From Brevibacterium spongiae (GTDB lineage: Bacteria > Actinomycetota > Actinomycetes > Actinomycetales > Brevibacteriaceae), in assembly GCF_026168515.1 (NCBI RefSeq), contig NZ_CP093443.1, forward strand, positions 992,001 through 1,056,000: a stretch of 64,000 nt of DNA, in the 5' to 3' direction. Position 1 is the stretch's first letter, and every line of letters starts with the position of its first letter. Shown here piece by piece: positions 33,923 through 45,511 of this stretch. The translations under genes and the position numbers were made by a program. The notes under the pieces were generated by a model, which saw only the letters and a list, made by a program, of their open reading frames with translations, made no database searches and was not told the DNA's origin.

Positions 33923-35448
33923 ATGTCCGCAACGACGACGGATCACACAGCTGCCGAAGTGACCATCAACGGAGCCGCCACCAGATTTGACGGCCCACCC
34001 CATACGAATGCGCTCGACTTCCTGCGCGGTCAGGGACTGACCGCAGCGAAGGAAGGCTGCGCCGAAGGCGAATGCGGGGCCTGCGCCATCCTCGTCGCCC
34101 GCCCCGATGAGACCGGCGGAACCCGCTGGACCTCCGTGAACTCCTGCCTGCTGCCGGCCGCAGCACTCGACGGGGGAGAGGTCGTCACCGCCGAAGGACT
34201 CGCCACAGGCGACACAGTCCACCCCGTCCAAGAAGAGATGGCCGTGCGCGGCGGTTCCCAGTGCGGATACTGCACCCCCGGCTTCATCTCCTCGATGGCC
34301 GCCGAATACTACCGTCCCGAACGCGGCGCCGATGCAGCCGAGAATGCTGCAGCCGCCGGTGCTGCCGGCGACGCCCATGAGGATCATCAGTGCGGGCCGA
34401 ACGGATTCGACCTCCACTCCCTGTCCGGCAACCTCTGCCGCTGCACCGGCTACCGCCCCATCCGCGATGCCGCGTACTCCCTCGGACAGCCGAGCGAGGA
34501 CGATGCGCTCGCCGCCCGCCGAGACCGGCCGGCACCGGCCGCCGTGCCCACCGACTACCGACGCGCTGACACCGCGACAGGCACGATCGGCCGCTACCGC
34601 CGCCCGGCCACCCTCGCCGAGGCGGTCGAGATCCTCAGCAGCGAACCCGAAGTCACCGTCGTGGCAGGGGCCACCGACTGGGGCGTCGAGGTCAACATCA
34701 AGGGAGCACGGGCCAAGAACGTCCTCGCCGTCGACCGGTTGGACGAGATGCGCGGCGTCCGCCGCACCTCCGACCACATCGAACTCGGCGCCTCCCACAC
34801 CCTGTCCGAACTCGAACGCGAACTCGCAGGCGACATTCCGCTGCTGGGCAAACTGTTCCCCCAGTTCGCCTCCCGCCTCATCCGCAACGGAGCGACGATC
34901 GGCGGCAACCTCGGCACCGGTTCACCCATCGGCGACACCCCGCCGGCGCTGCTCGCCCTCGAAGCCGAACTCGTGCTCACCTCGGTGCGCGGCGAACGCA
35001 GCGTGGCACTGGCCGACTACTTCACCGGCTACCGGCAGACCATCCGAGACGCCGATGAGCTCATCACCGCCATCCGCATCCCGCTGCCGCTGTCGCCGCT
35101 GACCTCGTTCCAGAAGATCGCCAAACGCCGCTTCGACGACATCTCGTCCGTGGCCATCGGCTACGCCGTCGACGTCCGCGACGGACAGATCGCCAAGGCC
35201 CGCATCGGCCTCGGCGGAGTCGCAGCGACCCCGCTGCGGGCACGTGCCACCGAAGCCATGCTCGAAGGCCGGCCGTGGAGTCTGGAGACCGTGCACGCGG
35301 CAGCCGAGACCCTCGCCGGCGAAGGAACACCGATGGACGACCACCGTGCGAGCGCAAAGTACCGGACCGCGATGCTGCGGTCCTCGCTCGAACGCTTCTA
35401 CGCCGAACAGCTCGGCCGCACGTCCGTGACCAGCAAGGAGGTCAAGTG

Positions 35449-35449
<1 letters not shown>
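33923..35449 (+). CDS. xdhA: Xanthine dehydrogenase small subunit (2Fe-2S and FAD domains)
   Basis: This 508-residue protein passes electrons from the Mo site through two 2Fe-2S clusters to FAD. Cluster one cysteines: KEGCAEGECGACAILV and NSCLLP. Cluster two: SQCGYCTPGFISSMAAEYY and LCRCTGYRPI. A 50-residue insert rich in Ala/Glu/His lies between the halves of cluster two. The FAD domain covers ~215-400 (PEVTVVAGATDWGVEVNIKG, LIRNGATIGGNLGTGSPIGD). A C-terminal CO-dehydrogenase flavoprotein domain ends the protein. The start ATG 33923 lies a few bases after AGGAGG. The stop overlaps the next ATG (TGATG). Confidence 0.94.
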
Positions 35450-37823
<2,374 letters not shown>

Positions 37824-37827
<4 letters not shown>

Positions 37828-38609
37828 CCTGGATGGACACCGCAGCCGAGCTTCGCAAGGCTCGGGTGCCGGCCGTCCTCGTCACGCTCGCCACGGTGCG
37901 GGGTCATGCCCCGCGCGAGGCGGGTGCGAAGATGATCGCCACCGCCGATGCCCTGTTCGGGACCATCGGCGGCGGCAATCTCGAGATGACGGCCATCACC
38001 CGTGCCCGCGAGATGCTGACCGAGGGCCGGAGCGCCCCGGAGATGCTCGACCTGCGGCTCAATGACAAGGCTCCGGCCAAATACGGACGGCAATGCTGCG
38101 GCGGGGAGGTCACGGTGCTGCTCGAACCGCTACCTGTGCCCGCCTCGGCGGCGATCTTCGGCATCGGCAACATCGGACTCGAACTCACCCGGATCCTCGC
38201 CCGCCACGACATCGATCTCGTCGTCTCCGACTCACGACCCGAACAGTTGGAGGCCCTCGATGCGTTGGAGACCCCGGTCGCACGCATCAGCCGCGAATTC
38301 GCCGTCGTGGGCGAAGAAGTGCTCACCGGGCTGCCGGCGGGTTCGCACGTGGTCATCATGACCCACGATCATGCCGAGGACCTGCACCTGTGCGCGGCCG
38401 CACTGTCGCGCGGCGATCTCGGCTCCGTCGGGCTCATCGGCTCGAACGCGAAATGGCAGCGGTTCCGGAAGAACCTCACCGCCGAAGGCTTCGCGCCCGA
38501 GCTCGTCGACACGATCCGCTGCCCCATCGGGCTGCCGGACCTTCCCGGCAAGGCACCTGCGACGATCGCCGTGAGCGTCGCCGCAGACCTGCTGGGCCGC
38601 ATGGGCTGA
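37824..38609 (+). CDS. xdhC: XdhC-type molybdenum cofactor insertion/sulfuration chaperone
   Basis: This 261-residue protein is needed to load sulfurated molybdopterin into XdhB. The N-terminal XdhC/CoxI domain has ATVRGHAPREAGAKMIATAD, FGTIGGGNLEMTAI and KYGRQCCGGEVTVLLEPLPV, with the conserved double Cys. The C-terminal Rossmann domain has AIFGIGNIGLELTRILARHD, VIMTHDHAEDLHLC and GSVGLIGSNAKWQRFRK. It overlaps xdhB by 4 bp. It is followed 80 bp later by guaD in the same direction. Confidence 0.94.
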
Positions 38610-38689
38610 CGGCGTCCGAACGCCACAGCTCTCACCACCGCTCCGTAACACCACTTGCCCACATCACCACTGACTTCAGGAGAACCACC

Positions 38690-39976
38690 ATGGTCATCTA
38701 CCGCGCGCGTGTCTTCGACACCCCGGACAACCCGTTCACCGGCGGCGAACTGCGCTCCGGTTCCGATCTCGCCCTCGTCGTCGACGACGGCGTGATCACC
38801 GAGCGCACCGATTTCGACTCGGCTGCCGCGAGCCATCCCGACGCCGAGGTGGTCGACCTGCGCGCGGGAGTGCTCATCCCGGGACTCATCGACACCCACG
38901 TCCACTTTCCGCAGGTGCGCATCATCGGCAGCCTCGGCAGACCGCTGCTCGAGTGGCTCGAACACTCACCCCTGCCCGAAGAGGCCAAACTCGCCGATGA
39001 CGCCTACGCGCGGTCCGTGGCCACAGACTTCCTCACGGGCCTGACCTCGGCGGGGACCACCTCGGCGATGGTCTTCGGCGCCCACTTCCCCGGAGCCGTG
39101 GACGCCCTGTTCTCCGAGGCCGAGACGGCGGGACTGCGGATCACCTCGGGCCTGGTCACCAGTGACCGGAACCTGCCCGAGGCGCTGCTGACAGATGTCG
39201 AGACGTCCACGGCGGCCGGTCAGGCGCTCATCGACCGGTGGCACGGTCGGGGACGGCTGCGCTACGCGGTGACCCCGCGCTTCTCCTTCTCCGCCGGCCA
39301 GGAGCTCCTGGCCGCAGGCGGGCAGCTCGTGGCCGACAATCCCGGCATCTGGGTGACCTCGCACCTCAACGAGAACCTTGACGAGGTCTCCGGTGTGGCG
39401 CAGCAGTTCCCCGAGGCCATCGACTACCTCGACACCTATGACCGGGCCGGGCTGCTGGGCCGGCACACGATCATGGCCCACAACGTCCACCCGCAGGACC
39501 GGGAGCTTCAGCGCATGGCCGAGACCGGGACCGTCGCGGCCCACTGCCCGACCTCGAACTCGGCCCTGGCCAGCGGATTCTTCCCGCTGCGACGCCACAT
39601 CGAGGCCGGAGTCCGGGTGGCGCTGGGCTCCGACGTGGGCGGCGGGACCGGATTCTCCCTGTTCAAGGAGGGCGTGCAGGCTTACTTCATGCAGCAGCTC
39701 GACCCGTCCGGGGGACTGCCGCTCAACTCCGCGCACCTGCTCTACCTGGCCACCGCCGCCGGCGCCGACGCCCTCGAACTCTCCGATCAGGTCGGTGACC
39801 TGTCCGTGGGCAAACGCTTCGACGCTGTCCTTGTGCGCCCCGCCGAGGGGCAGCCCCTGGACGTGGGGCTGAAGCACGCCGGCAGCGATTCGGACGCGCT
39901 CGCGAAGATCTTCGCCATGGGCACCCCTGCCGACATCGCCCAGGTGTGGGTGGACGGAGACCTCGTCAAAGGCTGA
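38690..39976 (+). CDS. guaD: Guanine deaminase
   Basis: It hydrolyses guanine to xanthine and ammonia, feeding XdhABC. The 428-residue amidohydrolase starts at ATG 38690 behind CAGGAGAACC. Zinc ligands are in PGLIDTHVHFPQ and HLNENLDEV, with the further active-site GRHTIMAHNVH and ALGSDVGGGTGFSLF (Asp). VAHCPTSNSALASGFF is typical of the family. It is the last gene before the second IS copy. The palindrome 15 bp beyond its stop probably terminated this operon. Confidence 0.94.
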   Translation: MVIYRARVFDTPDNPFTGGELRSGSDLALVVDDGVITERTDFDSAAASHPDAEVVDLRAGVLIPGLIDTHVHFPQVRIIGSLGRPLLEWLEHSPLPEEAKLADDAYARSVATDFLTGLTSAGTTSAMVFGAHFPGAVDALFSEAETAGLRITSGLVTSDRNLPEALLTDVETSTAAGQALIDRWHGRGRLRYAVTPRFSFSAGQELLAAGGQLVADNPGIWVTSHLNENLDEVSGVAQQFPEAIDYLDTYDRAGLLGRHTIMAHNVHPQDRELQRMAETGTVAAHCPTSNSALASGFFPLRRHIEAGVRVALGSDVGGGTGFSLFKEGVQAYFMQQLDPSGGLPLNSAHLLYLATAAGADALELSDQVGDLSVGKRFDAVLVRPAEGQPLDVGLKHAGSDSDALAKIFAMGTPADIAQVWVDGDLVKG

Positions 39977-40055
39977 CCCACCACCCCATTACTACCCGAC
40001 GGCGCCCCAGCAACCTTTCGCTGGACTGGTCCCCAAAAGTTGGACTGCTGTGAGG

Positions 40056-40934
40056 TCAGCATAGTTCGTAAATAGGCTCACCATCCTTGGCGGTCTTGTT
40101 CCGATATTCCATCGGGGCAAGATCGCCAAGTCGTGTCGAGATCCTTTCGTAGTTATACCAATGAATGTACTCATTGATCGCGGCTTTGAGGTCCTCGACC
40201 GTGTCGAACTTCTGCAGATAGAACATCTCGGACTTCAACTGCCCGAAGAAGTTCTCCGCCATCGCGTTATCCCAGCAGTTTCCCTTCCGCGACATCGACG
40301 GTGTAGCACCATGCTTAGCTAGAATCGACGCCCAGGACACGTGCTGGTACTGAAACCCCTGGTCCGTGTGCACCAGCGGTGTCTGCCCGGGACGCAGTCC
40401 CTGACAGGCTCGCATCAGCGACTCGTTCGTCAATGCCGTGTTCGGTGACGTCGACATCGAGTACGACACCACACCGGCATCGAACAGATCGATCACTGGT
40501 GACAGATACAGTTTCTTGTCTTCAACAGCGAATTCCGTGACGTCGGAAACCCATTTCTCGTTCGGTTCATCAGCGGTGAACTCCCGATTGAGTACGTTGT
40601 CAGCAACGGCTCCGACCGTGCCGCGATGGGAGTCGAATTTCTTCTTCCGCACCTCGGTCTGCAGACCCATGTCACGCATTAATCGCAGTACGGTCTTCTT
40701 CGCGATCGTGATGCCCTGTTTGACCAAGACAGCCCAGATCTTGCGGTGCCCGTAGCGTTTGTGACTCTTCTCGAAGATGTCCTCGATGAGGGTTCTCACC
40801 TGCGCGTATGGGTCGGGTCTCACGTCGAATCGTTTCTGGTGGTAGAAGAACGTCGACCGGGCCAAACCCGCGACCTGCAGCAGCAATGGCAGTGGATAGT
40901 CTGCCTTGAGACTGGCAACAATGCGTGCTTTCAC
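40056..40934 (-). CDS. IS3-family transposase OrfB, copy 2
   Basis: This 292-residue DDE transposase has D131, D191 and E227 and appears identical to the product at 928-1806. All motifs are intact, so this copy also looks active. Its ATG overlaps the orfA stop. Both elements point the same way on the chromosome, so homologous recombination between them would delete or duplicate the 37.6 kb between them. Confidence 0.95.
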   Translation of the reverse strand: MKARIVASLKADYPLPLLLQVAGLARSTFFYHQKRFDVRPDPYAQVRTLIEDIFEKSHKRYGHRKIWAVLVKQGITIAKKTVLRLMRDMGLQTEVRKKKFDSHRGTVGAVADNVLNREFTADEPNEKWVSDVTEFAVEDKKLYLSPVIDLFDAGVVSYSMSTSPNTALTNESLMRACQGLRPGQTPLVHTDQGFQYQHVSWASILAKHGATPSMSRKGNCWDNAMAENFFGQLKSEMFYLQKFDTVEDLKAAINEYIHWYNYERISTRLGDLAPMEYRNKTAKDGEPIYELC

Positions 40935-41497
40935 AGCTGCCCTTTTTGCCTCAAGGCCCGCAGTTTTTTCAAGTAAGCGTTCTCCGCTTCAGCCCGCAGC
41001 AGCCGGTCTTGCAGCTGCCGATACTCGGCCAGGCTGATGTCCTCGACATGCGTCTTCTTCGCCATCAGGTCTGGCTTCGACGGTGCCGGATCAGCATCGG
41101 GGTCCTGACCGTTGTCGAGGGCTCGTATTCGTGCTGTCTTGCCTTTGGCCGGCGGCGGTGTCACGAACGCGTCTTCGCCCTTGTCCCGGTATTTCTTCGC
41201 CCAATCAACCACGGTACGCGAGGACGCCAAACCGAGCTCTTGAGCCAGGACGACTTTGTGTTCGCCGTCGAGGTACCGTTTCGCAGTCGCGATCTTCGTC
41301 TCTGCCGGTATGCGGCGGGGCTGGTGCGGTTCCATGACCGATATTGTTCCACGCACCAGCCACCGGTCGTGGAGGAGTTTGAGCGTGGGTTTATGCACGT
41401 CGAGCTTCGTGGCTGTCGCGGCATAGCCGTGCCCTTTGTCGAAGAGGTCGATCGCGGCCCTGGCTTGTTCGTCTGTGATCAGACAGTCCTTACGCAT
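40931..41497 (-). CDS. IS3-family OrfA, copy 2
   Basis: This 188-residue DNA-binding partner appears identical to the product at 1803-2369: two HTH segments and a C-terminal coiled coil ending KKLRALRQKGQL. Only its flanks differ: TSD CGC rather than GCG, and a palindrome with a different loop sequence. Confidence 0.93.
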   Translation of the reverse strand: MRKDCLITDEQARAAIDLFDKGHGYAATATKLDVHKPTLKLLHDRWLVRGTISVMEPHQPRRIPAETKIATAKRYLDGEHKVVLAQELGLASSRTVVDWAKKYRDKGEDAFVTPPPAKGKTARIRALDNGQDPDADPAPSKPDLMAKKTHVEDISLAEYRQLQDRLLRAEAENAYLKKLRALRQKGQL

Positions 41498-41665
41498 GGA
41501 GTGGTCCCTTCAAGTTGTCTTGTGTTGATCACAGTCCAACTTTCGGGGACCACTCCACGCCACGTTGCTGGGGCGCCGTCGGGTTGTTTTTGGGGAGGAA
41601 GCGCCGGGGCTCTTGACGAGAACTCCGCGAGCTGTCTATGCTTATTTCACGGAATGGAAATCAAC

Positions 41666-41680
41666 TTCCACAATACGGAA
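41666..41680. promoter_or_regulatory. Putative IclR/AllR-type operator upstream of hyi
   Basis: TTCC-ACAATAC-GGAA, with a second GGAA half-site at 41656-41659 (TGGAAATCAACTTCC). The start codon of hyi is 27 bp downstream, a position suited to repression. Confidence 0.55.
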
Positions 41681-41706
41681 AAGCAAGACACTCAAAGGAG
41701 AGCTGC

Positions 41707-42537
41707 ATGTCCCCGTCATTCGACTTCACCAGTCCCGACAACTACGTCCTCAACTGCTCCACCCTGCTCACCGAACTGCCGGTGATGGAGCGCGCCCAGG
41801 CCGCGAAGGACGCGGGATTCAGCCAGGTTGAGTTCTGGTGGCCCTTCGACGGCAACCCGACCCCCACCTCGGCGGAGGTCGATGAGTTCATCGCCTCGCT
41901 CGAATCCGCGGGAGTCGCGCTCAAGGGCCTGAACTTCTGGGCCGGGAACATGGCCGGAGGCGACCGGGGCATGGTCTCGATCAAAGGCGCCGAAGAGGAC
42001 TTCGCCGCGAACGTCGAGATCGTCGTCGAGATCGGCCGCCGCACCGGCTGCCGCGCATTCAACGCCCTCTACGGTCTGCGCACCGACGGCCAGGATCCTG
42101 CCGAGCAGGACCAGGTGGCCGCGGCGAATCTGGCCCGCGCCGCCCAGGCCGTCGATGAGATCGGCGGCACCGTCCTCGTCGAACCCGTCTCCGGAGCCGA
42201 GGCCTACCCGCTCAAGCGCTACGCCGACGCCGCCGAGGTGGTCGCGGCCGTCCGCACCGACGGACCCGCCAACATCTCCGTCCTTGCCGACTTCTTCCAC
42301 ATGCACGTCAACGGCGACGACGTGGCCGCCGTCATCGAATCCGAGGCCGCGAACTTCGGCCACATCCAGATCGCCGACGCCGAAGGACGCGGAGCACCGG
42401 GCACCGGCTCGCTGCCGCTGCGCGACTGGATCGACCGGGCCTACGACCTCGGCTACACCGGGTCGATCGCACTCGAATACAAACAGGACCGCGCCACCGC
42501 CTTCGACTGGCTGACCCACGCCGCCCAGACCGCCTGA
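41707..42537 (+). CDS. hyi: Hydroxypyruvate isomerase
   Basis: This 276-residue AP-endonuclease-2/xylose-isomerase-type TIM barrel interconverts hydroxypyruvate and tartronate semialdehyde. The start ATG 41707 follows AAAGGAGAGCTGC. Motifs: AKDAGFSQVEFWWPFDGNPT, GLNFWAGNMAGGDRGMVS, GTVLVEPVSGAEAYPL (metal Glu), VLADFFHMHVNGDDV, FGHIQIADAEGRGAPGTGSL, IALEYKQD. It is first in the operon hyi-glxR-gcl. Together these turn two glyoxylate into glycerate, the end of purine catabolism. Confidence 0.92.
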   Translation: MSPSFDFTSPDNYVLNCSTLLTELPVMERAQAAKDAGFSQVEFWWPFDGNPTPTSAEVDEFIASLESAGVALKGLNFWAGNMAGGDRGMVSIKGAEEDFAANVEIVVEIGRRTGCRAFNALYGLRTDGQDPAEQDQVAAANLARAAQAVDEIGGTVLVEPVSGAEAYPLKRYADAAEVVAAVRTDGPANISVLADFFHMHVNGDDVAAVIESEAANFGHIQIADAEGRGAPGTGSLPLRDWIDRAYDLGYTGSIALEYKQDRATAFDWLTHAAQTA

Positions 42538-42565
42538 CACCCCGAATCGACACGAAGGAAACCCC

Positions 42566-43453
42566 ATGAGCAAGACAATCGCATTCATCGGACTCGGCAT
42601 CATGGGCCTGCCCATGGCCAAGAACCTCGTCAACGCCGGCTTCGACGTGCGCGGATTCAACCGCACCCCGGCCAAGGCCGACACGCTCGCCGAGGCGGGT
42701 GGCAGTGCCGCCGCCACCATCGCCGAGGCGGTGGCAGGGGCCGATGTCATCATCACCATGGTCCCGGACTCTCCCGACGTCGAGGCCGTGCTCACCGGTG
42801 ACGAGGGCATCCTCGCCCACGCTTCAGCCGGCGCCACCTGGATCGACTTCTCCACCATCCGCCCCGACGTGGCCACGGAACTCGCCGCGCAGGCGAAGGA
42901 GGCGGGACTCAAACCGCTCGACGCACCCGTCTCCGGCGGAGAGCCCGGCGCCATCAACGGAGCCCTCTCCGTCATGGTCGGCGGAGACAAGGCCGACTTC
43001 GATGCCGTGGCCGATGTCTTCGACGCCGTCGGCAAGACCATCGTCCTCGTCGGACCCTCCGGTGCCGGCCAGACCGTCAAGGCCGCCAACCAGCTCATCG
43101 TCGCCGGAAATATCGGACTCCTCGCCGAAGCCGTCGTCTTCCTCGAAGCCTACGGCGTCGAGACCACCCCGGCTCTGGAAGTCCTCGGCGGGGGACTGGC
43201 CGGATCCAAGGTGCTCGAGCAGAAGGGGCAGAAGATGCTCGAGCGCGAGTTCGGTCCCGGGTTCCGTCTCGAACTGCACCACAAGGACATGGGCATCGTC
43301 ACCGCCGCCGCCCGCGAGGCCGGGGTCGCGATCCCACTCGGGGCCACCGTCGCACAGCTCGTCGCAGCGACCGTGCAGCAGGGCAACGGGGGACTCGACC
43401 ACTCGGGTCTCTTCACCGTCGTCGAGCAGCTGTCGGGCAAGAACGAGAACTGA
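42566..43453 (+). CDS. glxR: 2-hydroxy-3-oxopropionate (tartronate semialdehyde) reductase
   Basis: This 295-residue beta-hydroxyacid dehydrogenase reduces tartronate semialdehyde to glycerate with NAD(P)H. The nucleotide-binding motif is GLGIMGLPMAKNLVNAGFDV. Substrate motif DAPVSGGEPGAINGALSVMV and the catalytic Lys in QTVKAANQLIVAGNI are conserved. The last third is helical (FRLELHHKDMGIVTAAARE). It starts 28 bp after hyi with GAAGGAAACCCC upstream of the ATG and is followed by gcl. The substrate is set by context; the family also includes 3-hydroxyisobutyrate dehydrogenase. Confidence 0.93.
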   Translation: MSKTIAFIGLGIMGLPMAKNLVNAGFDVRGFNRTPAKADTLAEAGGSAAATIAEAVAGADVIITMVPDSPDVEAVLTGDEGILAHASAGATWIDFSTIRPDVATELAAQAKEAGLKPLDAPVSGGEPGAINGALSVMVGGDKADFDAVADVFDAVGKTIVLVGPSGAGQTVKAANQLIVAGNIGLLAEAVVFLEAYGVETTPALEVLGGGLAGSKVLEQKGQKMLEREFGPGFRLELHHKDMGIVTAAAREAGVAIPLGATVAQLVAATVQQGNGGLDHSGLFTVVEQLSGKNEN

Positions 43454-43534
43454 AGCACCGCCTCGGCGCGGGAATCCCACCACGGACCGAGCCGGCGACA
43501 GCGTCGTCGCCGGCTCACGAACAAAGGACGAAAA

Positions 43535-45328
43535 ATGACACGCATGCGCGCAGTCGACGCCGTTGTGCTCATCCTCGAAAAGGAAGGCGCGACCGAGACC
43601 TTCGGCCTGCCGGGAGCGGCGATCAACCCGCTGTACTCGGCGATGAAGGCCCACGGCGGAATCCGCCACACCCTGGCCCGCCACGTCGAGGGAGCCTCCC
43701 ATATGGCCGACGGCTTTACCCGTTCGGCACCAGGCAACATCGGAGTCTGCCTGGGGACCTCGGGCCCTGCCGGCACCGACATGATCACCGGCCTCTGCGC
43801 CGCGGCAGCGGACTCCCAGCCGATCCTGTGCATCACCGGCCAAGCCCCGGTCGCCGTGCTCGACAAAGAGGACTTCCAAGCCGTCGACATCGCCTCCATC
43901 GCCGCCCCGGTGACGAAGATGGCCAAGACGGTGCTCGAGGCCGGGCAGGTTCCCGGAGTCTTCCAGGCGGCATTCCAGCTCATGCGCTCGGCCCGGCCCG
44001 GACCCGTGCTCATCGACCTGCCCATCGACGTGCAGCAGACCGAGATCGATTTCGACATCGACACCTACGAACCCCTCGCACCAGCAAAGCCGGCAGCGAC
44101 CTCGGCGCAGGCGGAGAAGATCCTCGACCTCATCGCCGAGGCGAAGCATCCGATCATCATCGCCGGCGGCGGAATCATCAATGCGGATGCGGCCGATCGC
44201 CTCGTCGAATTCGCCGAGCTCACCTCGATCCCGGTCTCACCGACGCTCATGGGCTGGGGCGCGATCCCCGATGATCACCCGCTGGCCGCGGGCATGGTCG
44301 GCATCCAGACGCACGTGCGCTACGGCAATGCCAGCTTCTTGGAATCCGACCTCGTCATCGGCATCGGCAACCGCTGGGCCAACCGTCACACCGGGGACCT
44401 CGGCGTCTACCGAGAGGGCCGGAAGTTCGTCCACATCGACATCGAACCCACCCAGATCGGACGCGTCTTCGCCCCCGACTACGGCGTCGCCTCCGATGCC
44501 GGGGCCGCCCTCGACGCACTGCTGACCGCCGCGCGATCACGGACGAGCGGACTGCCGGACTTCACCGGCTGGGCCGACGAATGCACGGCGCGGAAGTCGA
44601 CCGAACACCGGAAGACGAACTTCACCGAGATGCCGATCAAACCGCAGCGCGTCTACCAGGAGATGAACCAGGCCTTCGGCAAGGACGTCACCTATGTCTC
44701 TACGATCGGGCTCAGCCAGATCGCCGGAGCCCAGATGCTGCATGTCTATCGGCCCCGCCACTGGATCAACGCCGGCCAGGCCGGGCCGCTGGGCTGGACC
44801 GGGCCCGCGGCACTCGGCGTGGCCAAGGGCAAACCCGGCGAGACCGTCGTCGCCCTGTCGGGGGACTATGACTTCCAGTTCATGATCGAAGAGCTCGCCG
44901 TCGGCGCTCAGCACAAGATCCCGTACGTCCATGTGGTCGTCAACAACTCCTATCTCGGACTCATCCGCCAGTCCCAGCGCGGATTCGAGATGGACTACGA
45001 GGTGTCGCTGGCGTTCGAGAACATCAACGCCGCAGGTTCCGCGTCGTCCGGATACGGGGTCGATCACGTGGCCGTGGCCCAAGGGCTCGGATGCAAGGCG
45101 CTGCGGGTCGAAGACCCCGAACTCATCGGTGAAGGACTGCGGGTCGCCAAGGAGCTCATGGATGAGCACCAGGTGCCCGTGGTCGTCGAGGTCATCCTCG
45201 AGCGTGTCACGAACATCTCGATGGGTGCGGCGCTCGATCAGATCAACGAGTTCGAGACCCTCGCTCAGACGCCAGCGGATGCCCCGACGGCGCTGACGCC
45301 GATGGGGCAGCTGGCCACGGCAGAATAG
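43535..45328 (+). CDS. gcl: Glyoxylate carboligase (tartronate-semialdehyde synthase)
   Basis: It condenses two glyoxylate to tartronate semialdehyde and CO2 using ThDP and FAD. The 597-residue protein has three domains of the acetolactate synthase family. It begins [24 protein letters not shown]. As in known Gcl, the usual catalytic Glu position reads Val ([16 protein letters not shown] follows it). The ThDP motif is [20 protein letters not shown] with [30 protein letters not shown] lines the active site. ATG 43535 follows AAAGGACGAAAA. It is downstream of glxR by 81 bp. Confidence 0.95.
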   Translation: MTRMRAVDAVVLILEKEGATETFGLPGAAINPLYSAMKAHGGIRHTLARHVEGASHMADGFTRSAPGNIGVCLGTSGPAGTDMITGLCAAAADSQPILCITGQAPVAVLDKEDFQAVDIASIAAPVTKMAKTVLEAGQVPGVFQAAFQLMRSARPGPVLIDLPIDVQQTEIDFDIDTYEPLAPAKPAATSAQAEKILDLIAEAKHPIIIAGGGIINADAADRLVEFAELTSIPVSPTLMGWGAIPDDHPLAAGMVGIQTHVRYGNASFLESDLVIGIGNRWANRHTGDLGVYREGRKFVHIDIEPTQIGRVFAPDYGVASDAGAALDALLTAARSRTSGLPDFTGWADECTARKSTEHRKTNFTEMPIKPQRVYQEMNQAFGKDVTYVSTIGLSQIAGAQMLHVYRPRHWINAGQAGPLGWTGPAALGVAKGKPGETVVALSGDYDFQFMIEELAVGAQHKIPYVHVVVNNSYLGLIRQSQRGFEMDYEVSLAFENINAAGSASSGYGVDHVAVAQGLGCKALRVEDPELIGEGLRVAKELMDEHQVPVVVEVILERVTNISMGAALDQINEFETLAQTPADAPTALTPMGQLATAE

Positions 45329-45341
45329 GCTGAGCTGTTTC

Positions 45342-45434
45342 GGCCGGGCCGAACGCGGCTGGGCCGAACGTGGCCGGGTTCGGCCCGGCTGGGTCGAACG
45401 TGGCTAGGCCGAACGTTGGCTAGGCCGAATCGCC
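45342..45434. repeat. 15-16-bp tandem repeat between gcl and allB
   Basis: About six imperfect units of the type GGCTGGGCCGAACGT fill 93 bp directly after gcl. The third unit is changed so that GCCGGG-TTCGG-CCCGGC forms a hairpin. The array may terminate gcl transcription or provide binding sites; no U-tract follows. The units differ by 1-3 substitutions, suggesting an old array. Confidence 0.75.
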
Positions 45435-45453
45435 CGATCCGAGTAGGCTAGAA

Positions 45454-45463
45454 CGGTATACCG
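45454..45463. promoter_or_regulatory. Palindrome CGGTATACCG upstream of allB
   Basis: A perfect 10-bp palindrome 48 bp before the allB start. GGTATACCGAACC here resembles GGTATTCCGAACC at 49951-49963 upstream of uraD, so the two may bind the same regulator. Confidence 0.4.
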
Positions 45464-45511
45464 AACCCGTGTCCGCCGGTCTTGCCGGGGGCGGGCGACT
45501 GAGGAGGAAAT

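Larger units (their letters stand above)
40022..41557 (-). mobile_element. IS3-family insertion sequence, copy 2 (1,536 bp)
   Basis: Its ends, length, orientation and two genes are the same as in the copy at 894-2429, and the products appear identical. The target duplication is CGC. It separates guaD from hyi in the purine cluster. Any read-through from guaD to hyi is probably blocked, and hyi has its own operator and ribosome-binding site beyond the element. Confidence 0.95.
39991..41587. repeat. Long palindromic repeat, copy 2, split by an IS element in its loop
   Basis: The left arm 39991-40015 pairs with the right arm ending at 41587, with two mismatches over 25 bp. Restoring the pre-insertion sequence gives an 8-nt loop, TTTCGCCA. 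The IS lies after the sixth loop base with duplication CGC (40019-40021 and 41558-41560). The right arm runs into TGTTTTTGG, a short T-tract that would suit termination of guaD transcription. Confidence 0.88.
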
